Assembly (NCBI RefSeq): GCF_009857915.1
Contig: NZ_WWCM01000014.1
Coordinates: forward strand, 1-64,000
Direction: 5' to 3'
DNA: 64,000 nucleotides
DNA from: Duganella qianjiadongensis
GTDB lineage: Bacteria; Pseudomonadota; Gammaproteobacteria; Burkholderiales; Burkholderiaceae_D
The position numbers and the translations under genes are program-made. The notes under the pieces were generated by a model. It was not told the DNA's origin. It made no database searches and saw only the letters and a list, made by a program, of their open reading frames with translations. Below, one piece after another: positions 33,978 to 42,627 of this stretch (its first letter is position 1; every line of letters begins with the position of its first letter).

Positions 33978-36029
33978 CTAGTCGTAGTTAAATTCGGTAT
34001 CTTTGGCCTTGCGTGTGCCGCCAAAGGAAAACGCCAGACCGATATACGCCACCTGCCCCAGCTGGTGACGCGCGTAGCTTCCATTAAATGTCGGCGTTGC
34101 ATAGATGCGCCGCTGACGCTGCGTATTAAAGGCATCGGACAGCGTAGCCACCAGCGTGCACTGTTCATTGATCTGGTGGCGATAGCCGACATTGATCACA
34201 TTGAACGGCATGACGTAGCCCTGCGCCGTCAGCCGTTTGCCGCGATAGTTAAACCCCAGCTGCACACGATCGCGTGCCGCCAGCTGGTAATCTAGCGTGC
34301 CCTTGCCGTTCAAGCCGAGGTCGGAATGATTGCTACCGCCCAGCACCTGCTGGCCGTTGATCTCGTTGTAGAAGACATTGCCGCTCAGGTTATAGCTCAG
34401 CCCCTGCGCCAGCTTTCCGCTGGCGCCAAACTCCACGCCGCCAGACTGGATGGTGGGCAGATTCACCTTGGTGATCAGCACCACATCATTTGCCAGCGGC
34501 TGCAGCACCTCGCCATCGCCATTCTGGCTGCGGCGGTAATAGGCAGTGGCACTGTAGGAAATGGCGCCTGCTTCGTGACGGTAAGCCAGTTCCAGCGCAT
34601 CAGTCACCTGCGGACGCAGGGCCGGATTACCCTGCCGCAGATTCTTCGGATCGGCCGCGTTGATATAGGGATTCACATCCTCCGGATCGGGCTTCTTGAC
34701 CCGTTTGCTATAACCGAACGCCAGACTCTCCGCATCGTTCAGCGTGTACAGCAGGTTCAGGCTAGGATACAGCTTGCGGTAGCGCTGCGTGCTGCGGTCG
34801 CCGCTATCGCGCAGCAGGGTGCGGATGTCGGCCTGTTCGAAGCGCAGGCCACCCAGCGCCTCCAGCGCACCATGTCTGGAACTAAAGGTGACATAGGCGG
34901 CGTTGATCGCCAGCCGGTAGCGGAAGTGGTTGGCCGCCGTTGCGCTGCTATTCCAGTTATTGAAAGAGTTGTGGTCGTATTCGACCTCGTAACCGGCTTT
35001 CAGCTTCGCGCTCTCGCCCACTGGCCGCGTGTAGGCGGAGCTGAATCTGGAAATGTCGTAGACCACCTGATCGAAGTTGCGGTCCGTCGTATAGTCGATC
35101 AGATTCTCTTCGGAAGAATGGCTGTGCGCGGCGTATAGCGCCAGCGCTTCGCCCGGCAGGGCAAATTTCTGGTCCAGCGTTAGCGCCAGCCCGCCATCGG
35201 TACGCGGGCCACCGCCGCTGCCGAAGCGCTGGTACAGCGGTGCGTCCGGCGCGATGGTCTGCTGCGCCAGACTACGCTGGTCCGAGCGCGTTGCATAGTC
35301 CAGCGTCACGCCCATGCTCTGCTGCGGATTCGGCGTGTATTTCAGTGCGCCCTTGCCCGACCAGCGCTCGCTGCTTTCATCCTGTATCTGGTGGGTCAGC
35401 ACAGGCACAGCGCCGGGCGCGCCCGTCTGGTTATCGTTGATGCGGCGGCGCCAGTCCTGCCGGTTGCCCAGCGTTCCGCTCAGGTCCAGTGCGCCCGTGT
35501 TATAGCTACCAGAAACGCTGCCGTTATGGCGGCCGTCATTGCCCACGCTGGTAATCAGCTGGCCGCTACTGCCGCGCTTGTGCTGCTTCTTGGTGATGAT
35601 GTTGATGATGCCGCCCGTGCCATCCGGTTTGAATTCGGCCGAGGGCGAAGTGATGACTTCTACGGCTTCAATATCGGCGGAGGACATGCCCATCAGCGCA
35701 CCGGCACGGGCAGCGCCCTGCATCTGGCCGGAAGGCTGGCCATCGATCAGCACAGTCACGCTGGCGTCGCCGCGCAGGCTGATATTGCCCTCGATATCAA
35801 CGTCGACAGCGGGCACATTATTCAGCACATCGGCGGCAGTGCCGCTCACGGACTGCAGGTCGGCCCCGGTGCGATAGACTTTGCGGTCTATCTTGCTGAC
35901 CACGTCCGCACGCTGGCTGGCCACCACCACAGTTGGCACGACAGTTCCCGTTTCAGCGCGCGCCATAGGCAACGACAGGGCCAGCACCGCTGGCAAAGCA
36001 ATACGATAGACAGGCATAAATACCGGCAT
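33978..36029 (-). CDS. TonB-dependent outer-membrane receptor, two-component linked
   Basis: 683 residues. After a signal peptide ending ARAE, the plug domain is visible (SGTAADVLNNVPAVDVDIEG, NISLRGDASVTVLIDGQPSG, then ADIEAVEVITSPSAEFKPDG and GGIINIITKK). The remaining 500 residues are barrel strands of the beta-barrel-3 class, with the motif FGYSKRVKKPDPEDVNPYIN. It lacks an N-terminal signalling (STN) domain. Its ATG overlaps the sensor kinase stop by one base, so it is co-translated with the regulators and followed by the YncE-like gene. The imported substrate cannot be read from the sequence; iron or copper chelates or a cofactor are the usual options. Confidence 0.9.
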   Translation of the reverse strand: MPVFMPVYRIALPAVLALSLPMARAETGTVVPTVVVASQRADVVSKIDRKVYRTGADLQSVSGTAADVLNNVPAVDVDIEGNISLRGDASVTVLIDGQPSGQMQGAARAGALMGMSSADIEAVEVITSPSAEFKPDGTGGIINIITKKQHKRGSSGQLITSVGNDGRHNGSVSGSYNTGALDLSGTLGNRQDWRRRINDNQTGAPGAVPVLTHQIQDESSERWSGKGALKYTPNPQQSMGVTLDYATRSDQRSLAQQTIAPDAPLYQRFGSGGGPRTDGGLALTLDQKFALPGEALALYAAHSHSSEENLIDYTTDRNFDQVVYDISRFSSAYTRPVGESAKLKAGYEVEYDHNSFNNWNSSATAANHFRYRLAINAAYVTFSSRHGALEALGGLRFEQADIRTLLRDSGDRSTQRYRKLYPSLNLLYTLNDAESLAFGYSKRVKKPDPEDVNPYINAADPKNLRQGNPALRPQVTDALELAYRHEAGAISYSATAYYRRSQNGDGEVLQPLANDVVLITKVNLPTIQSGGVEFGASGKLAQGLSYNLSGNVFYNEINGQQVLGGSNHSDLGLNGKGTLDYQLAARDRVQLGFNYRGKRLTAQGYVMPFNVINVGYRHQINEQCTLVATLSDAFNTQRQRRIYATPTFNGSYARHQLGQVAYIGLAFSFGGTRKAKDTEFNYD

Positions 36030-37345
36030 TAGACCGCAGCGTTCGTTAACGGATGATTAAATAGCGCCGTCACCACCAGCCCGCTGCTGCCGTTGCTGCC
36101 CAGCGTCAGCGTCATATGGTGCGCGTCCGCGACGCTTTTCACGATGGACAGTCCCAGCCCGCAGCCCCGGACCTGATTGCCATCGGGGCGATAGAAGCGG
36201 TCGAACAGGCGCGCACGATGTTCTTCCGGCACACCGGGGCCATTGTCGGACACCTGCAGGAAAGGCCGGCCCTGCTCCATGCCGACCATGACATCCACCC
36301 GACCGCCCGGCTGGGTATAGCGCAGGGCGTTATCGACCAGATTGCTGAGCATGACTTCCAGCCCATCGGCGTGCGCATGCACCACGGCCTCCACCGCTGC
36401 GCTGCTCACGCCCAGATCGATCTGCTTGCTCTCGGCATAGATGGAATGATCGAGCACTGTCTGGCGGGCGATGCGCAGCAGATCGCAGCGGCCACGCGGC
36501 GGCGCTGTGCCCTGCTCCTGCCGGGCCAGCGTGAGCAACTGCTGCACCAGATGGGTGGCGCGATCGAGCCGCTCGTGCAGCTTGCGGAAGGACTGCTCCC
36601 GTTCCGCGCCGGCCTGGGCAGTTTCCGCCAGCCGTAGCTGCAGCTTCAGCGCCGTCAGCGGCGAACGCAGCTCGTGCGCCGCGTCGGCGACAAAATTGCG
36701 CTGTGCGGCCAGTGTGCTGTCGATCTGCTGCAGCAGGCCGTTGAGTGCATCCAGAATGGGCAGCAGCTCGGGCGACAGCCCGTCCGCTGTCAGCGGCTGC
36801 AGATCAGACGGTGTGCGGCCGCGCACCGCTCTGGTCAGACTATCCAGCGGCTGCAGCGCGCGCCCTACCACCAGCCAGATCAGCAGCGCCATGGCGGGGA
36901 ATAGCAGCAGCAGAGGCGGCGCCGTGCGCAGGGTCAGGTAGAAAGCGGCGCGCTGGCGGATCGCCACCGGCTGCGATACCTGAATGGCGTAACCGGCAAT
37001 GACTTCCGAATACACGCGCCAGCGCGCGCCCTGATGCAACACGGTGGAATAGCCGGTAGGCTGCGGCAGTGGCAGCATGGGCCCGGCCTCGGTGCGGAAC
37101 ACCAGCTGCTGCGCGCCGTTCCAGACGTGCACGTCGAGGCGGTCATCCACGCTGTCTTCCAGCGGCATGCGCCATTTGCCCGGCGCCTGCACGGGCAGCC
37201 ACCACGCCAGCTGGCGCAGGCGCTGGTCGGAATCTTCATCGACTTCGTGAACGGCCCGCGCATACAGCAAGGCTATCGCGGCCAGCACAAACACGGCCAT
37301 GCCGCCGATCAGACCGACCAGCAGTCGGCTACGTATAGTTTTCAT
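36029..37345 (-). CDS. Sensor histidine kinase (QseC/TctE-like)
   Basis: 438 residues with two transmembrane helices (residues 8-30 and about 150-170) enclosing a 120-residue periplasmic sensor of the 2CSK_N type. The HAMP region ends in LDSLTRAVRGRTPSDLQ. The dimerisation domain carries the phospho-accepting His in VADAAHELRSPLTALKLQ, near residue 225. ATP-binding boxes follow: DNALRYTQPGGRVDV (N), DNGPGVPEEHRARLFDRFYR (G1/F) and GLGLSIVKSVADAHH (G2). It overlaps the response regulator by ATGA. It would sense a periplasmic signal related to the receptor operon. Confidence 0.95.
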   Translation of the reverse strand: MKTIRSRLLVGLIGGMAVFVLAAIALLYARAVHEVDEDSDQRLRQLAWWLPVQAPGKWRMPLEDSVDDRLDVHVWNGAQQLVFRTEAGPMLPLPQPTGYSTVLHQGARWRVYSEVIAGYAIQVSQPVAIRQRAAFYLTLRTAPPLLLLFPAMALLIWLVVGRALQPLDSLTRAVRGRTPSDLQPLTADGLSPELLPILDALNGLLQQIDSTLAAQRNFVADAAHELRSPLTALKLQLRLAETAQAGAEREQSFRKLHERLDRATHLVQQLLTLARQEQGTAPPRGRCDLLRIARQTVLDHSIYAESKQIDLGVSSAAVEAVVHAHADGLEVMLSNLVDNALRYTQPGGRVDVMVGMEQGRPFLQVSDNGPGVPEEHRARLFDRFYRPDGNQVRGCGLGLSIVKSVADAHHMTLTLGSNGSSGLVVTALFNHPLTNAAV

Positions 37346-38001
37346 GCAGTCGCCAGTTTGTAGCCTACGCCACGGATATTCTTGATAAAACTGCTGCCTA
37401 ACTTCTTGCGCAGGTGATGGATATGCACATCGATGGCGTTGCTTTCGACTTCTTCGCCCCAGCCATAGATACTCTCCTCCAGCTGACGCTTGGTGACGAC
37501 GCTGCCGGGAGCGTCGAGCAGCGCGCGCAGCACGGCAAATTCGCGCGCCGGCAGATGCAGCGGCATGCCGTTAAAGCTGGCCGTGTGGGCCGCCATGTCC
37601 ACCTGCAGGCCGCGGAATGCAACCTGCACCTGCTGGGCCGCTTTGCCGCGCCTGAGCAGCGCACGGATGCGCGCCAGCAGTTCGTCGATATCGAAGGGCT
37701 TGACCAGATAGTCGTCAGCGCCGGCATCCAGTCCCAGCACGCGCGAAGGCGGGGCGTCGCGCGCCGTCACGATCAGCACCGGCACCGTGCCGCCCTGGGC
37801 GCGGTACTGGCGCAGCACGTCCATGCCCTGCGTTCCGGGCAGGCCCAGATCGAGCAGCAGCAAATGGTAGACATCCTGCCGCAGCGCCAGCATGGCACTG
37901 TCGCCGTCGCGCACCCAGTCCACTGCATAGTGCTCGCGGCGCAGCACTTCTTCCATGCTTTCGCCTATCATGGGATCGTCTTCGATTAACAGCAGGCGCA
38001 T
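37342..38001 (-). CDS. OmpR-family response regulator (QseB-like)
   Basis: 219 residues. The receiver domain has the acidic pocket MRLLLIEDDPMIGESMEEVL, the phosphorylated Asp in LLLLDLGLPGTQGMDVL (about residue 51), Thr in VLIVTARDAP and Lys in DDYLVKPFDIDELLARIRAL. The C-terminal winged helix has LPAREFAVLRALLDAPGSVV, then KRQLEESIYGWGEEVESNAI, DVHIHHLRKKLGSSFIKNIR with the usual ending VGYKLAT. It is the first gene of a four-gene operon, and the most obvious targets are its own promoter and the second TonB receptor just upstream. Confidence 0.95.
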   Translation of the reverse strand: MRLLLIEDDPMIGESMEEVLRREHYAVDWVRDGDSAMLALRQDVYHLLLLDLGLPGTQGMDVLRQYRAQGGTVPVLIVTARDAPPSRVLGLDAGADDYLVKPFDIDELLARIRALLRRGKAAQQVQVAFRGLQVDMAAHTASFNGMPLHLPAREFAVLRALLDAPGSVVTKRQLEESIYGWGEEVESNAIDVHIHHLRKKLGSSFIKNIRGVGYKLATA

Positions 38002-38035
38002 AATTTCCTCTAACTGATCAGGCGCCCATCTTACT

Positions 38036-38075
38036 CCACCATCTGCCCTGACGGACCTGCAAGGACAGATGGTGG
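38036..38075. repeat. 10-bp inverted repeat upstream of the response regulator
   Basis: CCACCATCTG (38036-38045) and CAGATGGTGG (38066-38075) face each other across 20 bases in the 84-bp gap between the second TonB receptor stop and the response regulator start. Without a T run it is a weak terminator candidate; it could equally be an operator or an attenuator in the regulator leader. Confidence 0.4.
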
Positions 38076-38085
38076 CCCGCCACGC

Positions 38086-40329
38086 TTAGAAGTCCAGCGT
38101 CAGGGTCATCGAGACGCTGCGCGCCGGCAGCACGGTCAGCATATCGGCAGCCGACGGTGCAGCGCTGGAGCTGGTTTTGGTGCCAGCAGAAGCCACATCG
38201 ACGATGCTGTGATTGTTGAACAGGTTGTTGACGCCGAACTGCAGCTTGGCCTGTTTGACCAGCGCCAGCGGCGACTTGACGCGGTAGTTCACGAACAGAT
38301 TGGCCAGCGTGACCGGATCGATGGCGAAGGCTTCATGGTTAGCACCGTTGTCAGCGTAGACCTTGCCCACGCGCTTGACGAACAGACCGCTGCTCCAGCC
38401 GTTCTGGGTGTAGTTCAGGCCCAGCGTTTCGGTATTGCCCGGTGCACCAGCCACCCACTTGCCGGTGTCGTACTTGGTGCTGCCGAAGGTGGCGTTGGCG
38501 TACACGCTGAAGCCGCCGCCCAGCAGTACCGTGCCTTCTGCTTCCACGCCCTGGCTGACCTCGCTGCCGTTCATGAAGTACACGGGATTGCCGGTGGCCG
38601 GATCGATCGACGACGAGTAAGGGCTGTCCAGACGGATGTGATAAACATCGGCCGACAGGTTCCAGCGATCGGTCTGGTACACGGAGCCGATCTGGCTGGT
38701 GGTCGATTTGGTGGCGTTCGGCGTGGTGGTGACTTTGGCGTTAGGCGTATCGAACACGCTGGTCGACGGAATCTGGTCGCCGCGTGCCACCTGTGCGTAG
38801 GTCGACCAGTTGGACGCCAGCTGGTAGTGCACATCCAGCGAAGGCATGGTATCGGTGTACTTGACGGCGTTGTCGACGTAAGGCAGACCGCCGGTGATGG
38901 TGCCGGTGGCCTTGTTGTACACACCACCCAACGGGCCGACTGCGCCGCCATTGTCCTGCAGGTGATGGAAGTCCTGCTTGTACGAAGCGTATTTCACGCC
39001 CGGGGTAATGCGCAGCGCCGGCGTTACGCGGAATTCATACTCGATGTAAGGCTGGACCGTGGTGGTCTTGTAGCGCTCGGTGAAGTTGGGCACGGCGACA
39101 TCGAGCCAGGTGCGCGGGTCGCTAGGAATCTGGTAACGGAAGCTGTTGGCGTAGTCGTACCACACGCCGGTACGCAGCGTGCCGAACGAAGACTCCTGAC
39201 TGACGCGCAGCAGATTGCCCTTGGTCAGATAGGAATTGAGCTTGTCGATCGCGCTGGTGGTGGTGATGGCCGTAGCGCTGTTGTACTTCTGCTGGTTCCA
39301 GTAGCGGTAAACGTAGATCTTGTCTTCCAGCTTCCAGCCGCCGCCCAGATTGGTGCTCACACCGGCATAGTTGAAGGCGGTGGAAATGTCGTAGAAGTTA
39401 AAGCCCCAGTAGTTCGGCTTGGTCGCATCGCCGCTCAGCAAAGTGCGGTAATCACCGAGATTGTAGTTGGCACGCGTTACGCCTTTGATGTTCGGCGTAT
39501 TGTTGGTCAGGTTCAGCCACGAGGAGAACAGCGTCAGCGCGGTATCGTCGCTCAGCTGATAGCGGTATTTGAGCGACGCTGCGTCGCGTTTCTGCTTGTT
39601 GTAGGTCTGGTAGCCATCCGACTTCATTTCCTGCAGATTGAACAGCAGGTTGGAGCTGCCGTTCGGGCCGAACTGGCCCGTCTCGTGCTCCAGTCCCACC
39701 AGCGAAGTGGCCCACGTGCCGTAGGAACCGGTGGCGCTGGTGCGCTGCTGGTTTTCCAGTTCGCGCGACAGCAGATTGATCGAGCCGCCGTATGTAGCCT
39801 GACCGATGGTCGCCGCCGAACCGGGGCTGCGGTCGATCACGGCGCCGCCGGTGAACTGGCTAGGGAAGAACACCCAGGCGTGGTGGCTCACGCCATTGGT
39901 ATCGTTGAACGGAATGCCGTCGAAGGAGATCACGCTATTGCTGTCGGACAGGCCGCGCATGGTGGTCTTGTTATCGCCCAGACCCACGCCGTTAGGGCTG
40001 TAGCTGAACATGCCCGGTGCCATCTGCAGCAGCTGGCTGTAATCGGCCACTGGCGAGGTAAAGTCGCGCACGAACTGGTCGCTCACTTCGGACAGCGCCG
40101 AACGCGCCTCCAGATTGCTCTTGGACGGCGCGCTCGATGCCGCACTATTCAGCGTCGAGTGGATTTCCACCACAGCCGTGGCGACCACCTGAGTCGCTTC
40201 GCTGCTGTCAGCGACAGATGCATTGTCGGCAGCGCTGGCAAAGGCCGCTTGCAGCAGCCCGGCGATCAGTACCATGGCGTATCGTGGCGGGAGAGCGGGT
40301 CCGTGGATGTTCTTAGTCGAGCCGTACAT
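38086..40329 (-). CDS. TonB-dependent outer-membrane receptor
   Basis: 747 residues. The signal peptide ends AAFASAADN; the plug has DYSQLLQMAPGMFSYSPNGV, GDNKTTMRGLSDSNSVISFD, GIPFNDTNGVSHHAWVFFPS and IGQATYGGSINLLSRELEN. The barrel strands end with the outer-membrane signature RSVSMTLTLDF. The plug residues VSHHAWVFFPSQF are unusual and typical of a subgroup found near phosphoesterase or PQQ-type genes, though I cannot name the ligand. It is transcribed alone, upstream of the response regulator operon, with an operator-like palindrome at 40381-40396 ahead of its start. Confidence 0.9.
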   Translation of the reverse strand: MYGSTKNIHGPALPPRYAMVLIAGLLQAAFASAADNASVADSSEATQVVATAVVEIHSTLNSAASSAPSKSNLEARSALSEVSDQFVRDFTSPVADYSQLLQMAPGMFSYSPNGVGLGDNKTTMRGLSDSNSVISFDGIPFNDTNGVSHHAWVFFPSQFTGGAVIDRSPGSAATIGQATYGGSINLLSRELENQQRTSATGSYGTWATSLVGLEHETGQFGPNGSSNLLFNLQEMKSDGYQTYNKQKRDAASLKYRYQLSDDTALTLFSSWLNLTNNTPNIKGVTRANYNLGDYRTLLSGDATKPNYWGFNFYDISTAFNYAGVSTNLGGGWKLEDKIYVYRYWNQQKYNSATAITTTSAIDKLNSYLTKGNLLRVSQESSFGTLRTGVWYDYANSFRYQIPSDPRTWLDVAVPNFTERYKTTTVQPYIEYEFRVTPALRITPGVKYASYKQDFHHLQDNGGAVGPLGGVYNKATGTITGGLPYVDNAVKYTDTMPSLDVHYQLASNWSTYAQVARGDQIPSTSVFDTPNAKVTTTPNATKSTTSQIGSVYQTDRWNLSADVYHIRLDSPYSSSIDPATGNPVYFMNGSEVSQGVEAEGTVLLGGGFSVYANATFGSTKYDTGKWVAGAPGNTETLGLNYTQNGWSSGLFVKRVGKVYADNGANHEAFAIDPVTLANLFVNYRVKSPLALVKQAKLQFGVNNLFNNHSIVDVASAGTKTSSSAAPSAADMLTVLPARSVSMTLTLDF

Positions 40330-40380
40330 AAAGCATTCCTTTAGCGGGAGAAGAAAAGCCGCTAGATTAGGAAGGCTTTA

Positions 40381-40396
40381 TGTCATCCAAATGACA
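40381..40396. promoter_or_regulatory. Palindrome upstream of the second TonB receptor gene
   Basis: TGTCAT-ccaa-ATGACA is a perfect inverted repeat 52-67 bases before the receptor start codon on the minus strand, in a 190-bp AT-rich gap. It is a good candidate binding site for the neighbouring OmpR-type regulator or another dimeric repressor. One half matches the PhoB CTGTCAT half-site, but the second half is inverted rather than direct, so a standard Pho box is unlikely. Confidence 0.4.
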
Positions 40397-40519
40397 GACG
40401 TTACCTAAAGATAAACGAATGTTGTATTTTTATGTTGCACTGCAAATAAAGAGTTTTGTTAATGCAGCCTTAACTCTCGCTCTGGCACCCTGACCCTACG
40501 GGCAGAAATTGCTTGCGCC

Positions 40520-41542
40520 TCAGACTTCCACCAGCAGTTTGCCCCGATGCTCGCCCGTGAACAGGGCGTTGAGCGCCTGCGGCAATTGCTCGAAGCCGCG
40601 CAGCACATGCTGCTCGAAAATGATCTCGCCACGCTGTACCCACGGTCCCACAATCGCCAGCATTTCATCCATACGGTGCAGGTAATCGCGCGCCAGTATG
40701 CCCTGTATGGTGGCGCGCTGGTACAGCACATGATGCAGGAAACGCGGCCCCAGCGTAGGCGCATCGAGATTGCCGCTGTACTGGCTGATCTGCCCGCAGA
40801 TGACGATGCGCGCGCGCCGCTTAATTTCCGCCACCACCGCATCCGTGACCATGCCGCCCACATTGTCGAAGTACACATCGACGCCGCCCGTCAGCTGGCG
40901 GATTTGCGCCGCCAGCGTAGCGTGATCGCGGTACTCGCGATAATCGATGGTCCAGTCAGCGCCTAGTTGCTCCCGCAGCCAGCGGCATTTCTCCGCGCCG
41001 CCCGCTATGGCCAGCACGCGCGCGCCATGCTTTCTGGCAAACTGCACCACCAGCGAACCCACCGCGCCCGCCGCACCGGACACCACCACCACTTCACCGG
41101 CGCGCGGCTTGCCCGCTTCCGTCAGGCCGAACCACGCAGTCCGTCCCGGCATGCCGAGCACGCCGAGCGCCGTGCTGACGGGTGCCAGTTGCGCATCGAT
41201 CTGGCTCACCGCCGATGCGTGCAGCACCGCGTGCGTCTGCCAGCCGCTGTAGGTGCGCACCCAGTCGCCGGGCTGGAAAGCGGCCGCATTCGATGCCACG
41301 ACCTGCGCCACCACACCCGCCTGCTGCACCACGCCCACCGGATGGGGTTGCGGATCATAGGTAGGCTTGCCCGACTGGCCGATGCGCATGTAAGGATCGA
41401 CGCTGATGTAGCGGGCCGCCACCAGCAGCTCGTCGCGCCCCAGCACGGTTTCGAGCGGCTGTTCCTGATAGCGGTAGTGTTCGGGCCCTACCAGCTCCGC
41501 AGGCGGCTGCTGGTAGATCCACTGGCGATTCAGAATAGTCAT
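40520..41542 (-). CDS. NADPH-dependent medium-chain reductase (CurA/LTB4DH type)
   Basis: 340 residues, zinc-independent medium-chain dehydrogenase/reductase. The N-terminal GroES-like domain has LLVAARYISVDPYMRIGQSG and YSGWQTHAVLHAS. The Rossmann part has EVVVVSGAAGAVGSLVVQFA (AxxGxxG-type dinucleotide loop), then KCRWLREQLGADWTIDY and DVYFDNVGGMVTDAVVAEI. These residues define the family of curcumin, prostaglandin and alkenal double-bond reductases (E. coli CurA, formerly YncB). It is divergent from a LysR gene that probably controls it. Confidence 0.92.
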   Translation of the reverse strand: MTILNRQWIYQQPPAELVGPEHYRYQEQPLETVLGRDELLVAARYISVDPYMRIGQSGKPTYDPQPHPVGVVQQAGVVAQVVASNAAAFQPGDWVRTYSGWQTHAVLHASAVSQIDAQLAPVSTALGVLGMPGRTAWFGLTEAGKPRAGEVVVVSGAAGAVGSLVVQFARKHGARVLAIAGGAEKCRWLREQLGADWTIDYREYRDHATLAAQIRQLTGGVDVYFDNVGGMVTDAVVAEIKRRARIVICGQISQYSGNLDAPTLGPRFLHHVLYQRATIQGILARDYLHRMDEMLAIVGPWVQRGEIIFEQHVLRGFEQLPQALNALFTGEHRGKLLVEV

Positions 41543-41638
41543 GTGCGCTTGCCTGATGATGAAAAAGTAGGCATATTAGCGACCGCAATACATGAACGTA
41601 AAGCAAATGATTTTCACTTTTAATGTCCAAAATGGAAA

Positions 41639-42574
41639 ATGAATCTTTCTGACCTGCGCGTTTTTCTGGCCGTAGCGCGGCACAGTTCCCTGCTCGCTGC
41701 CGCAGAACAGCTGCACCTGACCCCGTCCGCCGTCTCCAAAGCGCTGCGCCGGCTGGAGGACAGCCTGTCCAGCCCACTGTTTGACCGCAGCACGCGCCAG
41801 CTGGTGCTCAACGCAGCTGGCCAGCTGCTGCGCGAGCGCGGCCAGCATCTGATGGCGCTGGCCGCGCAAACGGAAGCTGATTTGCAGGGCGCCAGCGCCC
41901 GCGTCGGGCTGCATGCCGGCGGGCCCGCCATCCTGCTGTGGCGCGACGGCCCCCGCCTCGCCCGGCAGCTACGCGCCAGCTTCGAGGGCACGGTGCACCT
42001 GCAAGCCATGTACGAAGAAGAAGCCCTGCGTGCACTGGCGCACGGTGAGCTGAATGTGGCTATCGTAACGGGCAGCGTCATCGACGGCGCCGGCGCCAGC
42101 TGGTCGGCCGAGTGGGACAGGCTGGCACTAGGCAGCACCACCCTGCAGCTAGTCGCCAGCACTAGCCACCCCCTGCTGAAACAGCACCGCCCCGATGCCA
42201 GCGGGACGGTTCAGCTACCGGTAGCGCAGGTGCTGCAGCATCCATTCGCCTGCCCGACCCGTTCGCTGCTCGGCGGACAGGATCGAGGCCAGCGCTCCGA
42301 TGGCTGGCGCGATGATGTGCTGCCGCGCCAGATCGCCTATCTGGCCGATGATCTGCAATTGCTGCTGGGCTTTGTGCGGCGTGGCGAAGCGCTGGCCTAC
42401 CTGCCCGAAGCCGCACTCGATGAAGCGGGGCTGGTGCGGATACGCACGCGCGATTGTCCTTTCAGCTGCACTGAATCGGTCTGGCTGGTGTGGAATCGCA
42501 GCACTGCGCCGACATGGCTGGGCCAGTTAATCGTCCAGATGGCGGCAGCGGACGAGGCCGCCCGCTTGACATAG
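41639..42574 (+). CDS. LysR-family regulator divergent from the CurA-like reductase
   Basis: 311 residues. HTH: MNLSDLRVFLAVARHSSLLA, then AAEQLHLTPSAVSKALRRLE, DSLSSPLFDRSTRQLVLNAA. The effector domain is recognisable (ARVGLHAGGPAILLWRDGPR, QLPVAQVLQHPFACPT, FVRRGEALAYLPEAALDEAG). A 96-bp divergent gap with the reductase gene supports local control. The gap contains tccaaaatgga (41621-41632 region), a short inverted repeat that may be part of the LysR box. Confidence 0.92.
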   Translation: MNLSDLRVFLAVARHSSLLAAAEQLHLTPSAVSKALRRLEDSLSSPLFDRSTRQLVLNAAGQLLRERGQHLMALAAQTEADLQGASARVGLHAGGPAILLWRDGPRLARQLRASFEGTVHLQAMYEEEALRALAHGELNVAIVTGSVIDGAGASWSAEWDRLALGSTTLQLVASTSHPLLKQHRPDASGTVQLPVAQVLQHPFACPTRSLLGGQDRGQRSDGWRDDVLPRQIAYLADDLQLLLGFVRRGEALAYLPEAALDEAGLVRIRTRDCPFSCTESVWLVWNRSTAPTWLGQLIVQMAAADEAARLT

Positions 42575-42591
42575 CCCGGCATTCGGCGGAG

Positions 42592-42623
42592 ACTAGTTAT
42601 TAGTCACATGACCAATAACTAGT
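42592..42623. promoter_or_regulatory. 32-bp near-perfect palindrome, TetR operator
   Basis: ACTAGTTATT (42592-42601) and AATAACTAGT (42614-42623) are exact inverse complements, and the interior GTCA-ca-TGAC continues the symmetry, leaving only one mismatched pair (42602/42613). It ends four bases before the TetR start codon at 42628, so repressor binding would shut off the whole exporter operon. Confidence 0.8.
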
Positions 42624-42627
42624 TTTC

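Noticed and set aside
38209..40344. 711-codon open frame antisense to the second TonB receptor
   Set aside because: GC-rich codon bias keeps the complementary frame open; the receptor frame has plug, barrel and signal peptide and is clearly the gene.
40381..40396. Classical Pho box before the second TonB receptor
   Set aside because: Only one half fits CTGTCAT; the other is inverted, not a direct repeat at 11 bp.
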